The notes under the pieces are model-generated. The model searched no databases, was not told the DNA's origin, and saw only the letters and a list, made by a program, of their open reading frames with translations. The position numbers were made by a program, and so were the translations under genes. From JAWXCB01 sp034440455 (lineage in GTDB: Bacteria; Bacteroidota; Bacteroidia; Chitinophagales; CAIOSU01): a DNA stretch of 64,000 nt. The stretch covers positions 1 to 64,000 of the forward strand of contig JAWXCB010000061.1 of NCBI GenBank assembly GCA_034440455.1, given 5' to 3'. Below, piece by piece: positions 26,783 to 36,284 of the stretch (the stretch's first letter is position 1; the number at the start of each line of letters is the position of its first letter).

Positions 26783-29713
26783 TTACATTTCAAACCTGAA
26801 TCCTACTTGTCCCTTTTGGCGGTAAAACTCAGTCAGCACAGGACGTTCATACTTTCCGCGATATTCGATAAAGGGATAGTCAAGCAGGTTGTTCAATTCT
26901 ACATAAATCGTATAATGCTTTTTGAAACTGTAGCCGCACTTGAAATCGAGCGAGTATGTTTCCGCCTGGAATACGTCAAAGTCAGTGTTCTTATGCAGCA
27001 AGCCAATGTCTTTCACTGCAGCGAGATTCAGTTCTTTCAAATAATCACCGGTATAATTCAGGGCGATGCTTGCATCCACGCCATGCTTTTCATAAAACAA
27101 TGCGATGTTGTAAAGCAACGGTGATTGTTCTGCCATTGGTTGTTTCTCATCCCTGCCGGGCACTTGCATGCGCGATACGGAAAACGTCACATTTGCATTG
27201 ATTCCAAAGCCGGATAAAAATTTCGGAAGGAAATCAAACTTGCGCTGAATGCTACCTTCCAATCCTGCTACCCATGATTTGCCCGCATTCTCATAGCTTT
27301 TGAAAACGATGCCCGTGCGCTGGTCATAATCGGAGCGCGTAGTTGCAAAGATGTGGTCGGTGACATGCTTGTAATAACCGCCAATAGAAAACATGCCTTT
27401 ATTTCCCCAGAAAAATTCATACATCATATCAAGGTTGAACGAGTAGGCAGGCTTGAGTTCGGGATTTCCGAATATAAATTCAAACTCGTTGTAGCGAATC
27501 ACCGCGAAGCCGGGCTTTACTTCAGCAAAATTTTGGCGATGATAGGTGCGTGAAATGGCGGAGCGCAGATTACTTTTTTCATTCAGCGCAACATTGATAT
27601 TCAGCGCAGGCAACACCGCGAGATATTTAATGTCAGTGGAGCGCGGCTCAGAGGGATAATAAACAACTCCCAAAGCAGTATCAATCTGAAAGGCAGTGCT
27701 CAGCGTATCTGACTCCACGTTCATACTCGTATGCTCAAGCCGCAAGCCGCCTACCAACTGTACCTTTTTAGAAACTCGGGCATCCGCCATCATGTAACCA
27801 GCGGACGAGTATTCCCTGTATTTGTAAGAGGAGCCTACCCATTCTCTGAAAGAGGGGTGCTTATCATTCATCTCCCGTTCGCGCAAGCGGCCGCCATATT
27901 GCTCAAGAAATTTTTCACTCTGCTCTTTTGTGAGAAAAGGCATAAACGTGCCCTCGTAAGGGCTTCCATATTCTTTCAGAAAACCACCTTTCTCATCAAA
28001 GGGGTCAGTTTCCATATCCATCATGTAAATCGGCTCGGCAGATGATTGACTGGTGATGTTCAGCAGCCATTCGTGAAAGCTGATATTGCGCTCACCGATT
28101 TTCAAGCGGAATTTTCCGCCTGCTTTCAGTTCAATTTTTTCATTCAGCTTGTAATGAAAATCCAACTGCCCGATGAAAGGGTCTGATTCCCACGTTGTGT
28201 TTAATTCAGAAAAGGCGCGTTTGAATTCAAAGCTGTCTGCAATGAGCGGAGTTGTTATTTGCGGCTGAATATCGCGGTAATCATCGCCTCTGCCATAGGG
28301 ATTATCATCTTCAATCAGCTTTGTTGGAAAAGGATATTGCCCTTCAGCGCCTGTGTAAGCATTGCCATACAAGTCAACAGAATCAATATCGGTGAATACA
28401 AACACATTGCGCAAGCCAAACTCCTGTGTGTAGTATCCGTTGCGTTCATCTTTTGAATTATAAGGCGCATTGCTGTAAGAAAACCTGTTGTAGTAACCCG
28501 ACACGCGCGCATCAATCGTAAACTTATCGCTTACAAAAAAATTACTGAAGAACTCTCCTCCTGTAAGGTAACGATTCAATTTCCCGTGCAGCGATTGCAG
28601 GCGCACGCTTTTGCCGTCACCTGAATCATACACGTACATCGTTTTGCGCTGCCACTTGTCATCAAGCATGCTGCCGAACATCATTTTTTGCCCTAACCTG
28701 ATTCGGTTGTTCGGCTTGTATTCCCATGCCACATTTGCGCCTATGGTATTGCGCAAGCCGTCATAATCTTTCAACTCAAGGCGGTTTAGTCCATGATTAA
28801 AGTTGCTGCCGAAGGCGAGCTTGGAGGCGTGCGCGGCATAATATCTTCCATACCAGGATGTATTTACAACGTAGCTGAATTTTTCATTCTTACTTCGACT
28901 GCCAAAAAGAAAGTTGATTGTGCCCGATGGTTTTTGCGCAAGCAAACTATAGCCTGCCGCCACATCAACTTCAAGCGTTTTCTTATCAACCGAAGTGCGT
29001 GTGAGAAAATTGATTACACCTCCAACATTGTCGCCTTCCAAATCGGGCGTCACTGTGCGAGATACCACCACATAATCTATCAACTCCGAAGGCAGCACTT
29101 CAAACTCGAAAATGCGCGTAGTGTTTTCTTCATCAGCAACCGGCAGGCGGTCGCCATTAATCATGGTGGCTGTCCAGTCGTGCGGGGTTCCGCGCAGTGA
29201 AATATTTGCGCCTTCGCCTTTATTGTTTTGCACTGCCGCACCCGCGATGCGCTTCACGCTTTCCGCAGCATTTTTGTCGGGCAGTTTGCTCATGGATTCC
29301 TGAGAGAGTACAGTAACCACTTGCGCAGAATTTTTCGTAATGCTGATGGCTTTTTCTTCGCTGCCTTTTTCGAGTTCCGATTTCACAATCACTTCATCCA
29401 GTTTCTTATGGTCTTCCTGTAAAACGATTTTGCCTAACTGGAGTGCCACGCCACCCGAAATCTCAATTTGGATGGTATCGGGTTGAAAGCCGAGGTAAGT
29501 AATAATCAGATGTTGCTCACCGACAGAAATCTTAAAAATTGAAAAACTTCCATCCTGGTCAGAGGTAATGCCGAGCGTTGTGCCTTTCACTACCACTGAT
29601 GCTCCGTACAGCGTTTCGCCCGCATTGTCGGTAAGCATACCTGTGACGCTTCCGGTTTGGGCGAAAGCAGATTGAAAGAAAATGAAAGAGAAAAGAGAAA
29701 GAAATAATTTCAA
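26783..29713 (-). CDS. TonB-dependent outer-membrane receptor (first)
   Basis: About 976 residues. Signal peptide (LKLFLSLFSFIFFQSAFAQ), carboxypeptidase-regulatory-like domain (GSVTGMLTDNAGETLYGASVVVKGT, to about residue 90), plug domain (SQESMSKLPDKNAAESVKRIAG, NISLRGTPHDWTATMINGDRLP, then VTPDLEGDNVGGVINFLTR) and a 22-strand-type barrel ending VGFRFEM. The longest frame begins with GTG 29737, but the -7 element of the promoter covers 29737-29744, so that codon cannot be the start. TTG 29713 lies 24 bp after it and gives the natural signal peptide. The operator holds four 11-bp units. No SusD partner is present, but a T9SS phosphodiesterase follows. Probable ligand: a phosphorus compound (inference). 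Confidence 0.9.
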   Translation of the reverse strand: MKLFLSLFSFIFFQSAFAQTGSVTGMLTDNAGETLYGASVVVKGTTLGITSDQDGSFSIFKISVGEQHLIITYLGFQPDTIQIEISGGVALQLGKIVLQEDHKKLDEVIVKSELEKGSEEKAISITKNSAQVVTVLSQESMSKLPDKNAAESVKRIAGAAVQNNKGEGANISLRGTPHDWTATMINGDRLPVADEENTTRIFEFEVLPSELIDYVVVSRTVTPDLEGDNVGGVINFLTRTSVDKKTLEVDVAAGYSLLAQKPSGTINFLFGSRSKNEKFSYVVNTSWYGRYYAAHASKLAFGSNFNHGLNRLELKDYDGLRNTIGANVAWEYKPNNRIRLGQKMMFGSMLDDKWQRKTMYVYDSGDGKSVRLQSLHGKLNRYLTGGEFFSNFFVSDKFTIDARVSGYYNRFSYSNAPYNSKDERNGYYTQEFGLRNVFVFTDIDSVDLYGNAYTGAEGQYPFPTKLIEDDNPYGRGDDYRDIQPQITTPLIADSFEFKRAFSELNTTWESDPFIGQLDFHYKLNEKIELKAGGKFRLKIGERNISFHEWLLNITSQSSAEPIYMMDMETDPFDEKGGFLKEYGSPYEGTFMPFLTKEQSEKFLEQYGGRLREREMNDKHPSFREWVGSSYKYREYSSAGYMMADARVSKKVQLVGGLRLEHTSMNVESDTLSTAFQIDTALGVVYYPSEPRSTDIKYLAVLPALNINVALNEKSNLRSAISRTYHRQNFAEVKPGFAVIRYNEFEFIFGNPELKPAYSFNLDMMYEFFWGNKGMFSIGGYYKHVTDHIFATTRSDYDQRTGIVFKSYENAGKSWVAGLEGSIQRKFDFLPKFLSGFGINANVTFSVSRMQVPGRDEKQPMAEQSPLLYNIALFYEKHGVDASIALNYTGDYLKELNLAAVKDIGLLHKNTDFDVFQAETYSLDFKCGYSFKKHYTIYVELNNLLDYPFIEYRGKYERPVLTEFYRQKGQVGFRFEM

Positions 29714-29736
29714 GAGGCGCGGTTCTGTTGGGCGCA

Positions 29737-29792
29737 CGAATTTATAAAGAGAGGTGTTAGGGGAATCTTATGGATTGGTTACGTTACTGTTG
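29737..29792 (-). promoter_or_regulatory. Putative Pho-box promoter with four 11-bp units (first TonB receptor)
   Basis: On the minus strand units start at 29792 (CAACAGT), 29781 (TAACCAA), 29770 (TAAGATT) and 29759 (TAACACC), each exactly 11 bp apart. The -7-like TAAATTCG spans 29744-29737, 37 bp after the second unit. Confidence 0.65.
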
Positions 29793-29856
29793 CGTGCCTT
29801 GCCTGCACTTAATTAATTTAATATAGGCTTCCCTCCCCATTTCTTACTTTCAATCC

Positions 29857-30663
29857 ATGAATGCTCCATTGAAACGGCAGTTTAATAAACGCATCTCCGA
29901 TTTTGAGAAAAATTTCAAGCTGGTCTCTAAGAAGATCGATAAAAAAAATATTCATGCCCTTCGGGTTGCTATCAAACGGATTCATGCCTTGCTCCATTTT
30001 TCAGAATTTATCGCCCCGGAAACTGTTCATGCAAAAAAATCTTACAGGAAGTTGAAGCACTTATCTTCAGAAGCAGGAAAGCTGCGCACACTTCAGATGT
30101 ATGCCTCACTTTTGGAGGAGTTTAAAGAAGGTAAAGAATCGGATAAGTTGAAAATGAAAATCCATGAGCAACGTATTCAGTTTAAAAAGGAGATGCGGCA
30201 GTTCAATACAAAGAAGTGGATGAAGAAAACAGGAAACATTTTGGAACAAGCTCTTGCCATTGCGAAGAGCAATGAGATGCTCAAAAAAATCCTTGTATTT
30301 GCTACCGGAAAAATCAATCACGCCATCGGGCTTGCAAAGGAACATGAATTTCATGCTGCGCGAAAAGCACTGAAGCATGCCCATTATGTAATGGAAACCA
30401 TTCAGCGGGAAAGGAAAGCATCCGCGATGCTCCGGATGATTGACCCAATTGAAAAGAAAACAGGGAGATGGCAGGACCTTGTAACCGCAAAACAATTGCT
30501 CGATAAGGCAAATCGAAAACAAAAGCTTCATTCTCTTAAATCACGTTTCCAAAAGGAAATGAAATCACTGGACACTCAAATCTGGCAAGATTTCAAAAAG
30601 CTCAAAAAAAAAGGGGACTTCTTCCGAAGCCCCCCTTTTCAATCAGCCCCCATTTATGATTAA
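29857..30663 (+). CDS. CHAD domain protein (polyphosphate-binding family)
   Basis: A 268-residue, very basic, all-helical protein. NIHALRVAIKRIHALLHFSEF contains the conserved His and basic residues of the first CHAD helix; a second half-repeat runs EFHAARKALKHAHYVMETIQ, with TGRWQDLVTAKQLLDK near the end. CHAD domains bind inorganic polyphosphate through these basic faces, which fits a phosphorus-stress region. The gene converges with the 848-residue protein gene; the two stops overlap by four bases (30660-30663). The last 20 residues (KKKGDFFRSPPF...IYD) are encoded by the other gene's terminator hairpin, so this tail is probably a by-product of gene overlap. Confidence 0.87.
   Translation: MNAPLKRQFNKRISDFEKNFKLVSKKIDKKNIHALRVAIKRIHALLHFSEFIAPETVHAKKSYRKLKHLSSEAGKLRTLQMYASLLEEFKEGKESDKLKMKIHEQRIQFKKEMRQFNTKKWMKKTGNILEQALAIAKSNEMLKKILVFATGKINHAIGLAKEHEFHAARKALKHAHYVMETIQRERKASAMLRMIDPIEKKTGRWQDLVTAKQLLDKANRKQKLHSLKSRFQKEMKSLDTQIWQDFKKLKKKGDFFRSPPFQSAPIYD
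30604..30639 (-). terminator. Intrinsic terminator of the 848-residue protein gene, inside the CHAD CDS
   Basis: On the minus strand GGGG+CTTC (30633-30626) pairs with GAAG+CCCC (30621-30613, one T bulge) around a GGAA loop, followed by nine Ts (30612-30604). It starts about 20 bp beyond the stop at 30660 and lies wholly within the 3' end of the opposite-strand CHAD gene. Confidence 0.85.
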
Positions 30664-33206
30664 TTAATTACCAGCCTTTTTGTTATTGCTGCGCCATTTG
30701 CACGAATCGTTACAAAGTACAAGCCCTCACTCAGATTGCTTAAATCCATTCTGGTGGAGTGGTCGCCAGCACTAAGTTTTTCCTCAGCAGTTTCAAACAT
30801 CATTTTACCCGCAATGTCAGACACGCGAACAAATACATCGCTCTGTTCTTTCAGGCTGATGTTTAGAGTAGCAATACCACTTGTCGGGTTTGGATAGAGG
30901 CTGATACTGCCGAAAGTTGCTGTTTCACGAATAGCGGAGCCGAAGTCAACTGCAACCGACCATGTTGTAGTATCAGAACAATTGTCTGCATTTTCAGCAA
31001 TCAGTTTCACGGTGTATGTGCCGGGTTCGTCATAAGTGTGCGCGGCATCTTCAAGAATTGAAAATCCGTTGTCGCCAAAATCCCAAATGTAGCTTGCAGC
31101 ACCCGTAGATGAATTTGTGAATGTTACTTCCAAACCATCTTCTGTGTAAGCTGCATTTGCAACCGGATTCGGATGCACCGTAACAACAACAGCATCAGAA
31201 ACTCCGGTGCCATCGCACGCATTAGCATTTGTAACGTCAACAGTATAGTTACCGCTTCCGCTTACTGTGATGCTCTGCGCTGTTGCGTTATTGCTCCACA
31301 AATATGAATCTGAGGTTGATGCAGTGAGCGTTACTGAACCGCCTGTGCAAAATTCAACATCACCGGCAACGGATACAGTCGGCTTGGGCGCACTGCCTAC
31401 CGAAGTTGTAACTGTGTTGGATGTGGCTTCGCAGCCGTTTGCATCGGTGTGTGTTACAGTGAACGTACCTGAAGTTGAAACGGTGATGCTCTGTGTTGTT
31501 TCACTGCTTGACCATACGTTGCCTGTTGCATAGCTCGATGTTAGATCCACTGAACTGCCTGTGCAGAAGGAAGTATTTCCGCTTGCAGTGATTGTCGGTG
31601 CAGTCGGATTAGGATTTACTGTCACGGAAACAGGCGCAGCAACTTCAGAGCAACCTCGCGCGCTGGTAACAGTTACACCATAGCTTCCTGATGTTGTTGG
31701 AGCGATGCTCGCAGTTGTCGCGCCATTGCTCCACAAATAAGATGCGCCTGTTGCATTAGTTGTAGCGTTGAGCGTTACCGATTCGCCTTGACAAACTGTA
31801 GTGGTTCCAACCGGGGCAACTGAAGCGGTTACAGAATAATCCAACGCGCCATTGTAAACTTGGTTTTGCGGATCCCATTCAGCCCAGCAGCTTGTCCAGT
31901 TGTTAGTACCGAATGCGCCCCTGTATGCAGTTTGCGTGAAGAATGAATTTTGCAACCGTGCATTCGTGAAGGATGCTCCGGTGAGTAATGGTGAATTTCC
32001 ATTCAGTGTAAAATCAGGACTACCGAGAGAAACATTCTTGAATTGTAATTCACCAACTGTGTTGTAAGTCGTGTTATCCCATCCTGCTGTTGCGAACCAA
32101 TTGGAAATGTTGAACGCTCCATTTGAGTTGTTTGGATTTGCGGAAGTTGCCGCTGCAAGCGTATCCGTCATTTGCGTAAGCACAGAATTTCTGAATTGCA
32201 AATCATCATTCGTTGCGTTGCCCTGGGTGGAAGTGCTTTCTATCAGCAAGCCCACCGGGTAACCGATATACACTGAATTAAAAACAGAAGTTCTTGTATT
32301 TCTTCTCAAATGCAACGCCCTGCGGTACAAGCTATTCACGTTGCTGTAATTTGAAGTGAACGCATACGGACCTACAACTGTCACATTGGAAAAATTCGGA
32401 GAAGTGATGGGCGTATTCGTTGTTCCGGTCGCGTCATTATCCGATTCGAAACCGTTTGAGCCTGACTGGTCGGCAACCGAAGTATCGCGCACTACCAAAC
32501 CGAATTGAATTTTTCCGCTGAAACCGAAATCTGTATCGAAGTCATCGTCCCAGTTTCTGTAAGCAATCAGATTTTTTGCATTCACCGTTCCGCCAAACCA
32601 TTCGAAAGCATCATCCCCGGTATAGGAAACCTGCACATGCTCAATCACTGTTCTGCTTCCCACACCGGACATCGTTAACCCGTTGATTTCGCTGTTGGGC
32701 TGAAACGGAATGCCACCAAACTCAATGCGCACATAGCGCACCACGCCTGAACTGTCATCATCAACAGGCGATGCGCCACCGCCATAAATTGTTCCCACAC
32801 CGCCTTCTACAATCGCTTCTCCCTGCGCGGTTCCGTTGCCCGGATTTGCAGGCTGGTTCACTGAGCCTTTCCCGCAAAGAATCAATCCGCCCCAGTCGCC
32901 ATAGCTTCTCTGCCCGGCAGCTTTTTGTGAAGTAAATACGATTGGTTGTTCTTCTGTGCCATCCGCAATAAGGAACGCATCGCGTTCAACGATGAGTGCG
33001 CCCTTCGTGGTGAAGTCGCCTTTAATCAATGTACCCGGCTCGATGGTGAGCGTTGCTCCGGCTTTCACATATACAAATCCGCTGAGGATGTAAATGTTAT
33101 CGTTGCTCCACGATTCACTTGTGGTGATGTTGCCCGACTTTATAATCTGCGCGTTCGCCCCGGCAATTCCGAAAGCAAACGCAAGCAGGAAGAATAATTT
33201 TTTCAT
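30660..33206 (-). CDS. T9SS-exported beta-helix-like surface protein with Ig-like and PKD repeats
   Basis: 848 residues. Signal peptide (MKKLFFLLAFAFGIAGANAQ). Residues 20-450 match the lipoprotein at 2615 (LTIEPGTLIKGDFTTKGALIVERDA, QRSYGDWGGLILCG, WDDDFDTDFGFSGKIQFGLVVRD, WAEWDPQNQVY). Three Ig-like repeats of about 80 residues follow with cores such as CQGESVTLNATT, CTGSSVDLTSS and CTGGSVTLTAS. A PKD domain (ASYIWDFGDNG...YTVKLIAENADNCSDT) and a T9SS type A tail (ISLYPNPTSGIATLNIS...ITKRLVIN) complete it. The operator upstream is the longest 11-bp array in the window. It follows the second TonB receptor on the same strand. Role unknown; a surface ligand-binding partner of a phosphate-stress receptor is my inference. 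Confidence 0.85.
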   Translation of the reverse strand: MKKLFFLLAFAFGIAGANAQIIKSGNITTSESWSNDNIYILSGFVYVKAGATLTIEPGTLIKGDFTTKGALIVERDAFLIADGTEEQPIVFTSQKAAGQRSYGDWGGLILCGKGSVNQPANPGNGTAQGEAIVEGGVGTIYGGGASPVDDDSSGVVRYVRIEFGGIPFQPNSEINGLTMSGVGSRTVIEHVQVSYTGDDAFEWFGGTVNAKNLIAYRNWDDDFDTDFGFSGKIQFGLVVRDTSVADQSGSNGFESDNDATGTTNTPITSPNFSNVTVVGPYAFTSNYSNVNSLYRRALHLRRNTRTSVFNSVYIGYPVGLLIESTSTQGNATNDDLQFRNSVLTQMTDTLAAATSANPNNSNGAFNISNWFATAGWDNTTYNTVGELQFKNVSLGSPDFTLNGNSPLLTGASFTNARLQNSFFTQTAYRGAFGTNNWTSCWAEWDPQNQVYNGALDYSVTASVAPVGTTTVCQGESVTLNATTNATGASYLWSNGATTASIAPTTSGSYGVTVTSARGCSEVAAPVSVTVNPNPTAPTITASGNTSFCTGSSVDLTSSYATGNVWSSSETTQSITVSTSGTFTVTHTDANGCEATSNTVTTSVGSAPKPTVSVAGDVEFCTGGSVTLTASTSDSYLWSNNATAQSITVSGSGNYTVDVTNANACDGTGVSDAVVVTVHPNPVANAAYTEDGLEVTFTNSSTGAASYIWDFGDNGFSILEDAAHTYDEPGTYTVKLIAENADNCSDTTTWSVAVDFGSAIRETATFGSISLYPNPTSGIATLNISLKEQSDVFVRVSDIAGKMMFETAEEKLSAGDHSTRMDLSNLSEGLYFVTIRANGAAITKRLVIN

Positions 33207-33244
33207 GACTGTTTGGATTTTGGTTTTACAATTTTTTGTTGCGG

Positions 33245-33344
33245 CAAAAGTATTGGCGCACCCTTATCAGTCTTTATCCTGCGTGTTAAGATTGGATTAT
33301 GGGAATTGGTGATTCGCGTTATGCGAATGTTTAGCGGGTGTTAA
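33245..33344 (-). promoter_or_regulatory. Extended Pho-type operator: up to eight 11-bp units and a perfect -7 element
   Basis: On the minus strand, positions 33343, 33332, 33321, 33310, 33299, 33288, 33277 and 33266 are spaced by 11 bp. They read TAAC, AAAC, TAAC, ACCA, TAAT, TAAC, ATAA and TAAG: five clear units, two off by one base, one absent. The -7 element TACTTTTG (33252-33245) matches the consensus exactly, 36 bp after the TAAC at 33288 and 39 bp before the ATG at 33206. Confidence 0.7.
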
Positions 33345-33430
33345 GCAGGCAAATAGATACCGGTAAACTTGTGACGAGCAACGCTACGGGTACGAGTTGC
33401 GAATGAACTGAAATCAGTACGCGCCAAATC

Positions 33431-36268
33431 CTACATCTTATATGCCACGCCCACCGTGTAATACTGCCCGACTTTGAATGACTGCATGCGCTGGTCATCA
33501 GCGCGGTTGAGTGAGCCATCATCGTTGGCATCTTGTAATAAGAGATATTGGGCATTGAGGATGTTCTGCACGCTGAAGCGCATATCGAAGTGCTTGCCGA
33601 AATTTTTGGTGATGGTGAAATCGAGCGTGTTGCGCGGCATCTCCCACACTTCGGGAATGCCGGGCACGCCAACAATCACGATGCGCGGACCAATGACGTT
33701 GTAGAGCAGGTTTGCGGAAAGACCGATGGAATCATTCTGGTAATATAGCCCCGTGTTCACCACGTAGGGCGACTGTCCCATCATGGGGCGCTCGTTGTCG
33801 TCAGCGCTCGCTTCGGCTGAAAGCTCAACGGTACTCTTTATCCATGCGCCATTGGCAACGATACCGAGGTCGCGGATGAATTTTATGTTGGGCAGCAGCC
33901 GTGCAAACGTCTTGCGGATTTCCACTTCGATGCCGAAGCTGGTGGCAGCGTAGGCGTTGCCCCACGTGAAGCTGCGCGTGCCGCCTGAGCCGACACCGGG
34001 CATAAAGAATTTTTCAATCGGGTCTTTGAAGCGCTTGTAGAATGCGCCCACGCTGATGATTTCAGCAGTGGTTGGATAAAATTCCCAGCGCACATCGGCA
34101 TTATGCACCTGCGCGATTTTCAAGTTGCTGTTGCCCTGGTTGATGGCGTTGAAGTTGAAATCATAGAAATAAAACGGGGCAATCTCGCGGAACTCGGGGC
34201 GGTTCACCGTTTTGCCGTAGGCTCCGCGCAGCAACATTCTTTCGTTGATGTTGAACGCCACATTCACCGAAGGCAGCACGCTCACGATGTCGTTGTTCAC
34301 GGCAATCGGCTCACCCGTGATTTCATAGCTGTTAAGTTTTTGCGTGTTGTGCTCAATGCGCACGCCACCGGTGATGTTGAATTTCCAGAGTGGCAGCATC
34401 ACCATGCCGTAGTAAGCGCGAAGAAAATTCGAGGCGTTGTAAGAATCAGAGCCTTTGGTGTCTTCATCAATCTTCAAGCCGGTGACGCTATTGATGTTTT
34501 CGGGCGAAAAAATTGTTTCAACCGGTTGCAGCGCGATGTCATAGTCGAAGCTGGCATAATTGCCCATTGCGTAGCCGATGTTGCGCACGGAAAATTCGCG
34601 GTTCTTCTTTTCGATATACGAACCAACTTTGATTCCCGGAACGAACTTCGCATGCTTCTTTGATTGAAAACGCTGCTCAAGATTGAACGCGCCCATGATG
34701 AGGTCTTCATCGGTGTTGAAATACAATCTGCCGAGATAGAATGGTTGAGCGCTGAACGGCACGTAAGCTGTGTAAGGTTCATCAGCGGAGGCGGCAACGT
34801 CTTTTGTATAACGCGCCCTGCGCCAATCGGGGTCTTCACTTTTACCCAAGCCGTAGCCCATTGTCCAGTCGAATTTTGTTTTTGTGTTTTCAAACTCATG
34901 GTTGCCACCCAACTGACCTGAGTAAATCGTGCGCTGCTTATAGCGATAGGAATATTCTTTTCGCAATGTGCCTTCTTCAAAATTTCGTCCGTTGCGCAGC
35001 GTGGTTTCGTTGATGCCATCCTGGCTGAAAATATTTTTCAGTTCGATTTTGTGATTGCCTTCTTTGCCGAGTGAGAATGCGTTGTTCTGCAACACGCCAA
35101 TCTTTGCGCGTCTTGCGAAAATATCATCGTAATAGTTGAACACGGTGTCGCTGGTTCCGGTAACGACATCATAGGTGTTGAAGTCAAGGCGATTGGATTG
35201 TGCGAATGCGCTTGTGTTCGTGTAGCTGATGGAAGTGATGTTGCCGAATTTGAGTTTGGGTAATGTCTTCACGCCATTCAATGTGACGTTGGCGCGTTGG
35301 TCAGGCATTGCGTTGTTTGTTTCATAGCCCCAGTTGTTTTTCAATGAACGACCGAGCGCATCAAGCGAAGAAGTATCCTCAGTGGGAACATCGCGCACAT
35401 TGTCGGGAAAGCCATCAGGCAAAGCGCGTAAACCGTTATCATATCCGAGCCAATCGGCCTTCGAGCCGGGATTCATGCTGAAATCCCTAAATGTCGTTCC
35501 CTGCCGGAAAGAAGTTTGATAGCTGAGTTGCACGCCTGATTTTTCAGGAATATTTTTCGTGAAAATTTTCACCGTACCGCCTGCAAACTCACCGGGCAAA
35601 TCGGGCGAAGGAGATTTGTAAACCATGAAACGGTCAATCATCGAACTGGGAACAAAGTCAAAGGAGAAGGCTTTCACATCCGATTCAACACTCGGGGCAA
35701 AGGCATTATTTAAAAGAACCGCATTGTAGCGCTCAGTTAATCCGCGCACCACAACGAAGCGGTTTTCAATTACCGTAACTCCGGGAATTCGCCTTGCCAC
35801 ATCGGCTGCGTCCCTATCCTGCGATTTGGCAATTTGGGCAGCGGAAACTGCGGTAACTACCATGTCGGCTTTTTTTGTTTCAAGTAAAACAGCGCTCTCG
35901 GTATTTTTTACCCGCGAAGATTTCACCACCACTTCGTTCAACTGCAGCCCGTCATCTGTTTCCATGGAAATATTCACGATGGCGGTTTTTCCCATTTCCA
36001 CTTTTACATCTTCAATCTCAATCGTCTTGTAGGAGATGTAGCGCACCTGCAATTTGTAGATGCCGGGTTCTACATTGGGAATTTCAAAATTGCCAAACAC
36101 ATCGGTTGCCGAGCCTTTTGATGTGCCGGTAATCAGTACAGAAGCGCCAATAAGGTCTTCGCCATTTTTTTTATCAAGAATTTTCCCGGAGATTTTGCCT
36201 GTTTGGGCGGCAAGTTGAAATGCTGATAATAAGACTATCGCTGCAAGGAAGAAACTAAGTTTCATCAT
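33431..36268 (-). CDS. TonB-dependent outer-membrane receptor (second)
   Basis: 945 residues. Signal peptide (MMKLSFFLAAIVLLSAFQLAAQ), carboxypeptidase-regulatory-like domain (GKISGKILDKKNGEDLIGASVLITGT, with FGNFEIPNVEPGIYKLQVRYISYKT), plug (SAAQIAKSQDRDAADVARRIPG, RFVVVRGLTERYNAVLLNNA, SPDLPGEFAGGTVKIFTKN) and a long barrel ending VGVAYKM. It is only distantly related to the first receptor. The promoter at 36285-36340 holds four 11-bp units. There is no SusD-like gene; the following same-strand gene has its own operator and encodes a T9SS surface protein. By analogy with receptor-surface-protein pairs it may import a phosphorylated organic compound, which is inference. Confidence 0.9.
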   Translation of the reverse strand: MMKLSFFLAAIVLLSAFQLAAQTGKISGKILDKKNGEDLIGASVLITGTSKGSATDVFGNFEIPNVEPGIYKLQVRYISYKTIEIEDVKVEMGKTAIVNISMETDDGLQLNEVVVKSSRVKNTESAVLLETKKADMVVTAVSAAQIAKSQDRDAADVARRIPGVTVIENRFVVVRGLTERYNAVLLNNAFAPSVESDVKAFSFDFVPSSMIDRFMVYKSPSPDLPGEFAGGTVKIFTKNIPEKSGVQLSYQTSFRQGTTFRDFSMNPGSKADWLGYDNGLRALPDGFPDNVRDVPTEDTSSLDALGRSLKNNWGYETNNAMPDQRANVTLNGVKTLPKLKFGNITSISYTNTSAFAQSNRLDFNTYDVVTGTSDTVFNYYDDIFARRAKIGVLQNNAFSLGKEGNHKIELKNIFSQDGINETTLRNGRNFEEGTLRKEYSYRYKQRTIYSGQLGGNHEFENTKTKFDWTMGYGLGKSEDPDWRRARYTKDVAASADEPYTAYVPFSAQPFYLGRLYFNTDEDLIMGAFNLEQRFQSKKHAKFVPGIKVGSYIEKKNREFSVRNIGYAMGNYASFDYDIALQPVETIFSPENINSVTGLKIDEDTKGSDSYNASNFLRAYYGMVMLPLWKFNITGGVRIEHNTQKLNSYEITGEPIAVNNDIVSVLPSVNVAFNINERMLLRGAYGKTVNRPEFREIAPFYFYDFNFNAINQGNSNLKIAQVHNADVRWEFYPTTAEIISVGAFYKRFKDPIEKFFMPGVGSGGTRSFTWGNAYAATSFGIEVEIRKTFARLLPNIKFIRDLGIVANGAWIKSTVELSAEASADDNERPMMGQSPYVVNTGLYYQNDSIGLSANLLYNVIGPRIVIVGVPGIPEVWEMPRNTLDFTITKNFGKHFDMRFSVQNILNAQYLLLQDANDDGSLNRADDQRMQSFKVGQYYTVGVAYKM

Positions 36269-36284
36269 AAAAGATTTAATGAAA

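Noticed and set aside
29714..29737. GTG 29737 as start of the first TonB receptor
   Set aside because: It overlaps the -7 element and precedes an unnatural signal peptide; TTG 29713 fits both better.
30604..30663. Earlier stop or frameshift in the CHAD gene
   Set aside because: The frame is continuous; the odd tail is explained by the opposite-strand terminator.
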